Shown: positions 1 through 8,178 of the stretch, one piece after another
How positions within the stretch are numbered: position 1 is the stretch's first letter
How the letters are laid out: each line of letters opens with the position of its first letter
DNA from: Paenibacillus sp. FSL R5-0912
GTDB lineage: Bacteria > Bacillota > Bacilli > Paenibacillales > Paenibacillaceae
Assembly (NCBI RefSeq): GCF_000758605.1
Contig: NZ_CP009282.1
Coordinates: 7,654,526-7,718,525 of the forward strand
Direction of reading: 5' to 3'
Length of the DNA stretch: 64,000 nucleotides
The notes under the pieces: generated by a model
Databases searched by the model: none
Told to the model about the DNA's origin: nothing
The model's input: the letters and a program-made list of their open reading frames with translations, nothing else
Made by a program: the position numbers and the translations under genes

Positions 1-440
1 TAAGTCCCTGACATAGCGCGGTAGACCTCAGACAACGAACCAAGACCGTCAACCGCTCCATAGGTCTGGCCTCTCCGGTCATCGTAATAAGCCGCCTGCT
101 CCTCTGCCGGAGTTCGGGTCTTTGCCAGATCAGCTACATATTGAATGTTGTAATCCAGCACACTGCTGTTCTTCATCTTCCCGTTATCCCAGGAGGTGCC
201 TGGTGTCCAGAGGTCCAGGAAGCCGGAGAGTACACCGATCGAGGGGTTGGAATACACCGCCATATTCACAGGTGTGTTATTCTTATAGGTATCTACGAAA
301 TGCCCCCATGCCGGAGCAGCCGGCAGCCCGGTTGTTGAATTACCGGTGGCCGCCTCTGCAGGATGTACCACGATCGAATTCGTGAGGAGTACCAGACCTG
401 CCGTAACAGACAACAGCTTTCTTTTCGACTTCAAGTTCAA
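1..440 (-). CDS. Secreted PAP2-like phosphatase, N-terminal part (runs off the window)
   Basis: The reading frame is open from a TTG codon at 440 to the window edge, giving about 146 residues with no stop. The TTG follows an AGGGG-like ribosome binding site. The N-terminus is a signal peptide: a basic KSKRK stretch, a hydrophobic core, then an AEA cleavage-type site near residue 30. The mature part contains the motif YYDDRRGQTYGAVDGLG, which I recall from bacterial secreted PAP2/vanadium-haloperoxidase-like phosphatases. The catalytic KxxxxxxRP and SGH motifs would lie beyond the window, so the assignment rests on this N-terminal resemblance only. It is transcribed divergently from the AraC-type regulator to its right. 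Confidence 0.5.
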   Translation of the reverse strand, partial: MNLKSKRKLLSVTAGLVLLTNSIVVHPAEAATGNSTTGLPAAPAWGHFVDTYKNNTPVNMAVYSNPSIGVLSGFLDLWTPGTSWDNGKMKNSSVLDYNIQYVADLAKTRTPAEEQAAYYDDRRGQTYGAVDGLGSLSEVYRAMSGT

Positions 441-647
441 TGTGTCAGCCCCTATCTTATTATATTGATTGCCTGAATCGGACTCAATATAGCACTAGCC
501 TCCGCCGCCGCTCAATAAGACAATTTCGCAATTCTATGATTTTGGGAACAATTCGACCATTTCCGGCCATTTAACATTGATTTAACATGAATCCCGAACA
601 GACCTGTTAGGGGCTAGTGTATAATCCGCCTGGGAGGGGAATACATC

Positions 648-2993
648 TTGCGAAAATGGAACTCTGCCTTTGCCGCCTTAGCCGCTTCATACATCTCTGT
701 TGTGCTAATCATTGTCTTCTTGCTCTGCTCTGCCTTCTATCTTTATTTCTCGAACCATTATAAGGAAGAGCTCCAGAGCCGCAACCAGCTTATCCTTGAG
801 AATACAGCCAGAACCATAGAAACCTCCGTACTTGAGCGGGTTCAGCAGATCTATCTGGAGATCTCACTGAACCAGCAGGCAGCGCTCGGTCTGTTACCCG
901 ATGCTTCTCTTCCATCGAACCTCAGCAAAGTGAGCAGTCTCCAGGATATGCTGAGCGCGCAAGTGGCGAGTAATTCGGACTTGATCCAAGCTGTACATCT
1001 GTATGCCCCACGGGAGCACATCCTGCTCTCCTCGCTATACGGGCTGAAATTCAATGCTGATCAAGGAGCCGGGTCTGCCTACTGGAGTGATTGGGTGAAT
1101 GGAATGAAGCGTAATCCCCGTAACAACCTGTGGACAGAGGCCCGCTTCGTCCCGGAAGATATTGTGTCCAGCATTCCCGGCGGCAGCGGGAGCCCGTTGA
1201 TTACCTATGCGCATAGCTATCCTTTTCGTTCCTCCGGTGCCGACAGTGAGCTGCTGATCGCCATTGACCTGAAGGAGAGTGCGGTACGTGATATCCTGCT
1301 GAATATGATGCCTGCCCGGGACCAGACCAGCTTTATTGCCACGCAATCCGGAAGGATTCTTGCCGGCTCTCATCAGGATGCGGTGGACCAGGCAGGCACC
1401 TATGCTGCCAGCATTGCTAATGCGTTAGCCTCTCCAGAGACATCCGGGAGCTTAAGCCAGGAGATCAGCGGCAGCGCTTACGTTATTTCCTATCAGGATC
1501 TGCCATCAACCGGCTGGAAGCTCTTCAACGCTTCCCCGGCGGACCTCTTTTATGAGAAATGGGGGGTTGTCCAGCGGCTCATCCTGTCCCTTTGCCTGTT
1601 CGCCCTCTTGGTGGGAATCGGTTTGTCTGGAATCCTGGCCAAAATAAATTACAGCCCGGTCAAACGGCTGCTCCGGACGATTAAGGATCTCTCCGGTTCT
1701 GCGCCCGGTCCGGCGATTAACGAATTTAACCTGATTGACTCTGCCTTCACCCGGTTGAACGATAAAGTCAGCAGTCTGGAGGACACCCTGCTGGCCAGCA
1801 GTCCGCATATCCGGCAGAATATCATCATGAATCTCCTTCAGGGCACCCCTCCTCAGGCTAAGGTGACCGGAGATCCAGAATTCCTGGGACTGTCGCCGGA
1901 GCATACCCGTTACTGCTGCCTGCTCTTGAATACGCGGGGAGCTTATACCCACATGAGTCTAAGCGGGATGCAAACGGCAATGACCGGAATCATCGAAGGG
2001 CTTGAGGAGATTCGGCTGCCGGGAAGCCGGATTATCGCTGAAGAGCTTCCGGACAAGCAGCTTATTGTAATCCTCGGTACACGCGAAGCCTCCGGGATTC
2101 TCCTTGATCAGCTCTCGGAACTTATCGTGACGGAGACCCGCAAACAGTTTCAGATCGGGATTCAGCTCTCCCGGGGCTGCTGGGTGGATGACATCCGCCG
2201 TCTCCATCACAGCTATACCGAAGCACAGACATTAATGAAATATGCTTACTTTTTGCCGGAGATAACCGTCTTGAAGGATCGGGCTCTTCTGGAGAAGGAC
2301 CATAGTCTTGAGGAGCTTCCGCAACCTGTCCTTGCCAGGTTCAAAGATAAATTGCAGACCCGCCAGCTGGAGGAGGCCCTGGCAGCCCTGGAGCAATTGG
2401 TAGCGGCTATGCGGGAAGGCAGTTACCCTGCGGACTATTGCCACTTCATTCTGGCAAATACCGTCTTCATGTATTCCGATGTTCTGAAAAGCGTCCGCTA
2501 TACCCCTGTCCTTCACGGGCATCTGGACCTCTACAACGAGTATATTGCCCTTGCGGATATCCGGCATTTCCAGGAATGGTTCGCCGCGTCCATCAGCACC
2601 TTCATTGCCGATACGGAGAAGCGGAACAGTGACCGCGCGTTGTCGGCTATTGAAGCGGCCAAGGAATATATCGGGAAGCATCTGCCTGAAGATCTGTCCC
2701 TGGATGTCGTAGCTTCCAAGGTCTTTATCAGCCCTAAGTATCTAAGCAAGCTGTTTAAGGAAGAGCTGGGAATCACCTACACCGACTATATCACCGGCAG
2801 GCGGATGGAACAGGCCAAGCTGCTGATTGAGAACAACAACATGTCTATCGAACAGGTTGCCACTAGCGTCGGCTATGGAACTACAGCTTACTTTATCAAG
2901 CGGTTCAAGGAAATCTACGGCTGTACGCCGGGGAATTACTTGCGCACCGTGAATACATTACAGCCGCCGCAGGCAGAGATTAGTTTAAGTTAA
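648..2993 (+). CDS. Membrane-anchored AraC-family transcriptional regulator
   Basis: A 781-residue one-component regulator of the large Paenibacillus type. A transmembrane segment lies at about residues 14-36, followed by an extracellular sensor-like region of about 265 residues, a second transmembrane segment at about 303-328, a cytoplasmic linker, and a C-terminal double helix-turn-helix AraC domain at about 675-775. The AraC domain includes SPKYLSKLFKEELGITYTDY and the second-helix signature SVGYGTTAYFIKRFKEIYG. Translation starts at TTG 648 behind GGGAGGGG. The gene for a sugar-type binding lipoprotein follows 11 bases downstream. In this family such regulators usually control an adjacent carbohydrate ABC importer, so the inferred role is sensing an extracellular saccharide or its binding protein. 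Confidence 0.88.
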   Translation: MRKWNSAFAALAASYISVVLIIVFLLCSAFYLYFSNHYKEELQSRNQLILENTARTIETSVLERVQQIYLEISLNQQAALGLLPDASLPSNLSKVSSLQDMLSAQVASNSDLIQAVHLYAPREHILLSSLYGLKFNADQGAGSAYWSDWVNGMKRNPRNNLWTEARFVPEDIVSSIPGGSGSPLITYAHSYPFRSSGADSELLIAIDLKESAVRDILLNMMPARDQTSFIATQSGRILAGSHQDAVDQAGTYAASIANALASPETSGSLSQEISGSAYVISYQDLPSTGWKLFNASPADLFYEKWGVVQRLILSLCLFALLVGIGLSGILAKINYSPVKRLLRTIKDLSGSAPGPAINEFNLIDSAFTRLNDKVSSLEDTLLASSPHIRQNIIMNLLQGTPPQAKVTGDPEFLGLSPEHTRYCCLLLNTRGAYTHMSLSGMQTAMTGIIEGLEEIRLPGSRIIAEELPDKQLIVILGTREASGILLDQLSELIVTETRKQFQIGIQLSRGCWVDDIRRLHHSYTEAQTLMKYAYFLPEITVLKDRALLEKDHSLEELPQPVLARFKDKLQTRQLEEALAALEQLVAAMREGSYPADYCHFILANTVFMYSDVLKSVRYTPVLHGHLDLYNEYIALADIRHFQEWFAASISTFIADTEKRNSDRALSAIEAAKEYIGKHLPEDLSLDVVASKVFISPKYLSKLFKEELGITYTDYITGRRMEQAKLLIENNNMSIEQVATSVGYGTTAYFIKRFKEIYGCTPGNYLRTVNTLQPPQAEISLS

Positions 2994-3004
2994 GGAGGTG
3001 ACTT

Positions 3005-4660
3005 ATGATTGCAAGCAGACTCCGGCGTTATACCGCCTTCATTATCTCACCTGCACTCTTGCTTCTCTGGGGACTGATCAGCGGCTGCGACGGACAGCCC
3101 CCTGCTTCACACCTGCAAGAGCCCGGACCACAGGAGGCTGCTGCTGACGTCCCGAAGTTCAAGATCTCCTGGACCATGCACCAGAATCTGCCTGTCGCTG
3201 AGGATGCGGTGATGGTCCGGATTCTGGAGCAGAAGTTCAATGTAGATCTGGATTTCTGGAATCTGGCGAACAATAACTATGAGTCGCTGCTCGATCTGAA
3301 GCTGGTTCAAGGCCACATTCCCGACTTGTTCCGGGTCCGGCAGACTCAGGATCTGCTGAAATATCAGCAGCAGGGCCTGCTCGTCGCAATCCCCGAAGAC
3401 CTGCTGAACACCTACGCCCCCAATATTCTTAAGGCCATCCGTGAGTATGCACCCGCATACCAGGATTATGGCCGTATTAACGGGTCCTATTATGGAATTC
3501 CGGTCATCAACCCTACCAATATCTATCGGGTCCCCGTAGTCTACCGCCAGGATTGGCTGGATAAGCTCAGCCTTACGGTGCCAGAGACCCTGGCCGATTT
3601 CGAGAAGGTCATCTATGCCTTTGCGAACCAGGACCCGGACGGCAACGGCATTCGGGACACCTACGGGTTATCGCTGGAAGGAATGAATGTCGTCTTCGGC
3701 GCGTTCGGGCAGATGGTCTTTACAGATCAGCTCTACTTCAGCCGGAAGGGTCAGGATCTGGTCATTGGCGCCCTGGAGCCGGACATGAAGAAGGCTCTGT
3801 ACTATCTTCGCAAATGGTACCGCGACGGGGTCATTGATCCGGAGTTCATCACCGGGGAGAACAGCGGAGGCTATAAGCATCTGTCTCATGCCTTCATCAA
3901 AGGGCGGATCGGCATGACCTCCATGGGTAATTATTATCACTGGGTTCAGGATGGGGATTATTTAGACTGGAGCCTGGATGACCAGAAGACAGCCAGGCTG
4001 GTTCCGGCAGAAGCCACGTTTAACGTGAAGGAGTTAACTGCCAAGAATCCGCAGGCTAAGATCGTATTCGGCCGGCCTGTTAGCGGTCCTGACGGCAAAC
4101 GCGGCTCCAAAGCCTACGATATGCTGATGAGCTTCACCGCCATTGGCGCGGAAGCTGTCCAAGAGCCCGGCAAGCTGGAGACCCTTCTGCAGATGCTGGA
4201 CTACGTCAGCGCTAATCCGGATCCGGATGAAGCGACTGCCATGCAATACGGCCTTCAGGGAACCCATTGGGCCTGGGCGGGAGCGGGCAAGAAGGACATC
4301 ATCCTGCTGCCCCCGTATAACCGGATGTTCAGCTATCAGAATACCATCGGTGCCAATATCGGCATGACCCTGCCTGCCATTCCTTCAGACCGCAGGGATC
4401 AGTGGGCGTCTACCTTGGGACTGGATCACGACGGCATCTATAATGCCCTTGAAGTGGCCACCCCTTCTCTTATCAGGAACAGTGCCGGGCTTATCAAGCT
4501 AAGAGACCAGGCCTACATTGCCTTCATTACCGGGGAACGCCCGCTGGAGGAATTCGGGGAATTCGTGGAGGAGTTCATGTCTGCGGGTGGAGCGGAGGTG
4601 CTGAAGGAGGCGAACGGGTCGTATAAGGAGCTTATTCCACACCAAAACGGTGAGCAATGA
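3005..4660 (+). CDS. Extracellular solute-binding lipoprotein (carbohydrate ABC type, LplA-like)
   Basis: A 551-residue binding protein with a lipoprotein signal: an Arg-rich start, a hydrophobic stretch and the lipobox LISGC at about residue 28. The mature protein has family-1 solute-binding features, including a calcium-loop-like DPDGNGIRDTYGL segment near residue 205 and a Trp/Tyr-rich C-terminal lobe. ATG 3005 has an ideal TAAGGAGGTG site that overlaps the region just after the regulator's stop, so the two genes are probably co-transcribed. The LplB/YtcP-type permeases that usually follow are missing: the next genes point the other way and belong to a different importer. It may borrow permeases encoded elsewhere or act as a sensor partner of the regulator. 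Confidence 0.85.
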   Translation: MIASRLRRYTAFIISPALLLLWGLISGCDGQPPASHLQEPGPQEAAADVPKFKISWTMHQNLPVAEDAVMVRILEQKFNVDLDFWNLANNNYESLLDLKLVQGHIPDLFRVRQTQDLLKYQQQGLLVAIPEDLLNTYAPNILKAIREYAPAYQDYGRINGSYYGIPVINPTNIYRVPVVYRQDWLDKLSLTVPETLADFEKVIYAFANQDPDGNGIRDTYGLSLEGMNVVFGAFGQMVFTDQLYFSRKGQDLVIGALEPDMKKALYYLRKWYRDGVIDPEFITGENSGGYKHLSHAFIKGRIGMTSMGNYYHWVQDGDYLDWSLDDQKTARLVPAEATFNVKELTAKNPQAKIVFGRPVSGPDGKRGSKAYDMLMSFTAIGAEAVQEPGKLETLLQMLDYVSANPDPDEATAMQYGLQGTHWAWAGAGKKDIILLPPYNRMFSYQNTIGANIGMTLPAIPSDRRDQWASTLGLDHDGIYNALEVATPSLIRNSAGLIKLRDQAYIAFITGERPLEEFGEFVEEFMSAGGAEVLKEANGSYKELIPHQNGEQ

Positions 4661-4690
4661 GGAGACACTGTAGTCCCCTCATTGCTCACC
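4649..4690. terminator. Hairpin between convergent genes
   Basis: GGTGAGCAATGAGG and CCTCATTGCTCACC form a perfect 14-bp inverted repeat around a 14-base loop. The left arm contains the TGA stop of the binding-protein gene. There is no clear U-tract on either side, so it may be a bidirectional or Rho-assisted stop between the convergent lipoprotein and nikE-like genes. Confidence 0.6.
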
Positions 4691-4702
4691 GGATTACTAT
4701 CG

Positions 4703-5542
4703 TTAGGTTACGGAGTCTACGGGCAGATTCCTGTGCCGGTTACGCGGGTGATCTGCAAGCATAGAATCTAGTAAGCCTCGAACGGCGGGATGGGATGACC
4801 GCAGGAATTGCTCTTTGCTTGCGTTATATTCCACAATCTCGCCCTTCTCCATGACAGCCAGTGCGTCTGAGATCATATAGGCTGCTCTAATATCGTGGGT
4901 AATAAACAGATACGACAAGCCAAACGTAGCCCGAAGGTCATCCAGCAGCCGCAAAATATTCGCCCTATTAATCATATCCAGACTGCTTACCGCCTCATCC
5001 AGCACGATTAGCTTAGGCTTCAGAGCAATCGCCCTGGCGATATTGATCCGCTGCAGCTGCCCTCCACTGAACTGGAAGGGCTGCTTCTTCATGTCTGCAG
5101 CGCTGAGTCCGACACACTCCAGCAGCTCTCCGACCGCCCGCTTCTGCTCCTGGACCGTTAAGGTCTCATAATTGTGCAATGGCTCGCCAATGATCTGCTC
5201 CGCTGTCATCCGGGGGTTCAGCGCAGAATAACAATCCTGGAATACCACCTGGAGGTCCCGGCGGATCGCCCTGCGCATCTTGGGGTCCAGCTTATACAGA
5301 TCCTGTCCCTGGAACCGCACTTCTCCCTCCCGGGGTTTTTCCAGTCCGAGAATGACCCGGCCCAGTGTGCTTTTGCCCGCTCCGCTCGATCCCAGCAGTC
5401 CCAGGCATGTTCCCTCTTCAATATGAAGCGACACGCGGGACAGCACAGGGTCTGTCACTTCGGAACGTCTCCACAGGCGGGATGTATAAGTATGGGTAAC
5501 AGCCTTGACCTCAAGCATGTATTCCGCCTCTATTCCGATCAT
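4703..5542 (-). CDS. nikE: Nickel/peptide ABC importer ATP-binding protein (NikE/OppF type)
   Basis: A 279-residue nucleotide-binding subunit. It has Walker A GSSGAGKSTLGR, a Q-loop VFQDCYSALNPRMT, signature FSGGQLQRINIARAI, Walker B LIVLDEAVSSLD and H-loop FITHD, so it should hydrolyse ATP. It is the last gene of a five-gene operon in the order nikA-B-C-D-E. Its start overlaps the end of the preceding ATPase gene by four bases, suggesting translational coupling. Residues SSLD replace the more usual TSALD after Walker B. The substrate could be nickel, a metal-metallophore complex or a short peptide; the class, importer of the NikD/OppD family, is secure. Confidence 0.9.
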   Translation of the reverse strand: MIGIEAEYMLEVKAVTHTYTSRLWRRSEVTDPVLSRVSLHIEEGTCLGLLGSSGAGKSTLGRVILGLEKPREGEVRFQGQDLYKLDPKMRRAIRRDLQVVFQDCYSALNPRMTAEQIIGEPLHNYETLTVQEQKRAVGELLECVGLSAADMKKQPFQFSGGQLQRINIARAIALKPKLIVLDEAVSSLDMINRANILRLLDDLRATFGLSYLFITHDIRAAYMISDALAVMEKGEIVEYNASKEQFLRSSHPAVRGLLDSMLADHPRNRHRNLPVDSVT

Positions 5543-6363
5543 AGGCGGCTACCTGGCTGCGGGCTGAGCTGAAGCGTGGGCCTCGCAGCGAGCAGCTCCC
5601 GGGTATATTCATGCCGGGGATGGTCAAATATCTCATAACACCCGGCCTGCTCCACTATTCGCCCCTGCTGCATGACAGCAACCTCATCGGCCAGCTCCGC
5701 AATCACGCCGAGGTCATGGGAGATCAGCAGAATGGCGGTTCCATGCTCCTGCCTCATCCGGTCCAACTGCCGTAGCACCTGGAGCTGATTCGTCACATCC
5801 AGCGCCGTGGTAGGCTCATCCGCAATGATCACGGACGGCTTCAAGCACATCGTTAAGGCCAGCATCACCCGCTGGAGCATGCCCCCGCTCAGCTCAAACG
5901 GATACTTGCCCAGCAGCGCTGCAGGATCGGGCAGATTCACACCGGCCATGGAGCGGATCGCCTCTTCTCTGGCCTCTTTTTTACCCAGCTTACTGTGCGT
6001 ACGGATCGCTTCTATCATACTCACACCAATAGTGTACACCGGAGAGAATGCCGTCATCGGATTCTGCATGATCAGAGCCAGCTGGCTACCGCGAAGCCCG
6101 CGCATCTCCTTCTCCGGAAGCCCGTTCAGCTCACGGTTATGTAACCGGATACTGCCTTCAATCACGCTTGTCTGCCGTTCAAGCATCTGCAGGAGTGCTA
6201 ACGACGTAACAGTTTTTCCGCTGCCGCTCCCTCCCACAAGACCAAGGACATGCCCCGGCTTCAGATCAAAGTGAACATCCTCTACAAGGGGCAGAATTCC
6301 CGCCGCTGTCTCCACAGATACTTTCAGACCCTTCACCTGCAGCACATATTCCGATTGTTCCAT
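5539..6363 (-). CDS. nikD: Nickel/peptide ABC importer ATP-binding protein (NikD/OppD type)
   Basis: A 274-residue ATPase partner of the NikE-like subunit. It has Walker A GGSGSGKTVTSLALL, Q-loop IMQNPMTAFSPV, signature LSGGMLQRVMLAL, Walker B VIIADEPTTALD and the switch histidine in LLISHDLGVIAE. The MQNPMTAFSPVYTIG segment resembles the NikD subgroup more than OppD. It lies in the nik-type operon 19 bases after the second permease and overlaps the next gene by ATGA. The two ATPases probably form the heterodimeric motor of the importer. Confidence 0.9.
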   Translation of the reverse strand: MEQSEYVLQVKGLKVSVETAAGILPLVEDVHFDLKPGHVLGLVGGSGSGKTVTSLALLQMLERQTSVIEGSIRLHNRELNGLPEKEMRGLRGSQLALIMQNPMTAFSPVYTIGVSMIEAIRTHSKLGKKEAREEAIRSMAGVNLPDPAALLGKYPFELSGGMLQRVMLALTMCLKPSVIIADEPTTALDVTNQLQVLRQLDRMRQEHGTAILLISHDLGVIAELADEVAVMQQGRIVEQAGCYEIFDHPRHEYTRELLAARPTLQLSPQPGSRL

Positions 6364-6382
6364 GATTCGCTCATTCCTTTTT

Positions 6383-7213
6383 CTAGGAGCCTCTTTTTAC
6401 ACCATACCGCTCAGACAATGCTTCGCCAAGCAGATTAAACGATGCTACAACCATGATAATCATCAGGCCCGGATAGAGCATCAGCTGCGGGTGATTGCGG
6501 ATGAAGGATTTCCCCTCGTTCAGCATAGCCCCCCATTCCGGTGTAGGAGCCTGGACTCCCAGTCCAAGAAAGGACATGGCGGAGATATCCATAATCGCCC
6601 AGCCCATCTCCAGGGTACCGATCACCACAATGGAAGGCAGAATGTTGGGAATGAGGTGCCGTCTCATAATCTGCCATGAGGAGGAGCCGCTGATGCGCGC
6701 TGCCGTAATGAAATTCCGTTCCTTCAGGCTGACTATCATATTACGAAACATCCGGGCGTAATACACCCATTGGACCAGCATCAGAGCGATTACTAATTGA
6801 GACAGGCCCGGACCCAGTATCCCGATAAGGCCGAAGACCAATATCATACTCGGAAAAGACATGATTCCTTCACACAGCCGCATAAGCACAGCGTCCAGCC
6901 ACCCGCCGGTATACCCTGAGACTACGCCGACGAATAGCCCTACCCCCAAGGAAGCTGCAAAAATAAGGGAAGCGAAGCCCAGCGATATCCGGGTTCCATA
7001 GAGTAGCCTGGACAGATTGTCCCGGCCAAGCTGATCTGTGCCCAGCAGGTATTCCCACGAGGGTGGACTGAGCTTCATCGCCAGATTCACCCGTACCGGG
7101 TCATGTGGTGAAATCCAGGGAGCCAGTAGACCGGCAAGACCAAATAGCATCAGGAGGCTGCCGCAGATGACGATCACCCTCCTGCCTTTGAACCCACTGC
7201 TTAAGTAGCTCAT
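6383..7213 (-). CDS. nikC: Nickel/peptide ABC importer permease (NikC/OppC type)
   Basis: A 276-residue inner-membrane permease with an N-terminal anchor helix, then the DPVRVNLAMKLSPPS and LLGTDQLGRDNLSRLLYGTR motifs typical of OppC/NikC. About five further helices follow. The EAA loop reads ARISGSSSWQIMRRHLIPNI and contacts the ATPases. A short pocket motif FLGLGVQAPTPEWGAML follows it. It is separated by two bases from the upstream permease gene, so the pair is certainly co-transcribed. Confidence 0.9.
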   Translation of the reverse strand: MSYLSSGFKGRRVIVICGSLLMLFGLAGLLAPWISPHDPVRVNLAMKLSPPSWEYLLGTDQLGRDNLSRLLYGTRISLGFASLIFAASLGVGLFVGVVSGYTGGWLDAVLMRLCEGIMSFPSMILVFGLIGILGPGLSQLVIALMLVQWVYYARMFRNMIVSLKERNFITAARISGSSSWQIMRRHLIPNILPSIVVIGTLEMGWAIMDISAMSFLGLGVQAPTPEWGAMLNEGKSFIRNHPQLMLYPGLMIIMVVASFNLLGEALSERYGVKRGS

Positions 7214-7215
7214 CC

Positions 7216-8157
7216 TTAGCTGGCCCTCCCTTTACGCGCAATCCGGGGGTCCAGGAACAGCTGGAGCAGATCTGCTGCCAGATTGCTCGTGACGATCACA
7301 CAGACGGACAGCATCACATAGCATTGAATCACCGGAATATCGCGATTCACGATCGCTTCAATGAAGTAACGGCCGAACCCCGGCCAGGAGAATACCTGCT
7401 CCACAATAATCGCTCCTGTCAGCAATTTCCCCAAATTCATGCCCAGTCCTGTAATGAGTGGCGCTATGGCAATTCTCAGCACGTACTTATAGAGAATTAC
7501 ACGTTCCTTGATCCCTCTGGCCCGGGCATAACGGACATAAGCCTCCTTCAGCTCCTCCAGGACCGTGGTCCGCAGCAGACGCGTGTAGATGGCAATGAGC
7601 CAGAGCGCGAGGGTGATGGAAGGAAGAATCAGGTGCTGTAAGGACCCTCTGCCTTCTACAGGAAGCCATTCGAGCTTGACCGATATGAAGAACATCAGCA
7701 GATATCCAATCCAGAACACGGGAACACAGGCACCGATATAAGCAAAGCCCCGGATAACGTGATCCACCAGCCGGTTTTTGTAGATAGCCGACAGCACCCC
7801 AAGCGGGATGCTGACAACCAGCGCCAGAAGAATGCTGGCCGATGCAAGCTGAATGGTCGCGGGCAGCTTCTGTGCAACTTCCTCCCACACCGGCATATTG
7901 GAAATATAGGAGTTGCCGAAGTCCAGCCGGAGAAGCCGGGTCACAGACTGGACGTATTGAGCCAGCAGCGGCTGATCTAACCCGAATTCATGCCTTTTGG
8001 CTGCCAGCACTTCATCATCCGGATGGATATGGGCTGCAGCCAGATAGGCCTCAGCCGGGTCCACAGGCCCTACCCGGATCATCACAAACATCAGAAACGA
8101 GGAGAACAGAATGATGGGAATGATGGATAGAACTCTTTTTCCTATATAAACGCCCAT
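7216..8157 (-). CDS. nikB: Nickel/peptide ABC importer permease (NikB/OppB type)
   Basis: A 313-residue permease. The N-terminal helix is preceded by MGVYIGKRVL, and the RVGPVDPAEAYLAA segment is typical of OppB/NikB. The EAA loop is YVRYARARGIKERVILYKYV, followed by a late IVEQVFSWPGFGRYFIEAI motif. It lies between the binding lipoprotein gene, 21 bases upstream, and the NikC-like permease gene. About six transmembrane helices are evident. Confidence 0.9.
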   Translation of the reverse strand: MGVYIGKRVLSIIPIILFSSFLMFVMIRVGPVDPAEAYLAAAHIHPDDEVLAAKRHEFGLDQPLLAQYVQSVTRLLRLDFGNSYISNMPVWEEVAQKLPATIQLASASILLALVVSIPLGVLSAIYKNRLVDHVIRGFAYIGACVPVFWIGYLLMFFISVKLEWLPVEGRGSLQHLILPSITLALWLIAIYTRLLRTTVLEELKEAYVRYARARGIKERVILYKYVLRIAIAPLITGLGMNLGKLLTGAIIVEQVFSWPGFGRYFIEAIVNRDIPVIQCYVMLSVCVIVTSNLAADLLQLFLDPRIARKGRAS

Positions 8158-8178
8158 TGGAACCCTCCCGAAAGCCGG

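Noticed and set aside
1035..2776. Several long minus-strand frames within the AraC-type gene
   Set aside because: They are shadows of the GC-biased coding strand; none has a ribosome binding site or family motif.
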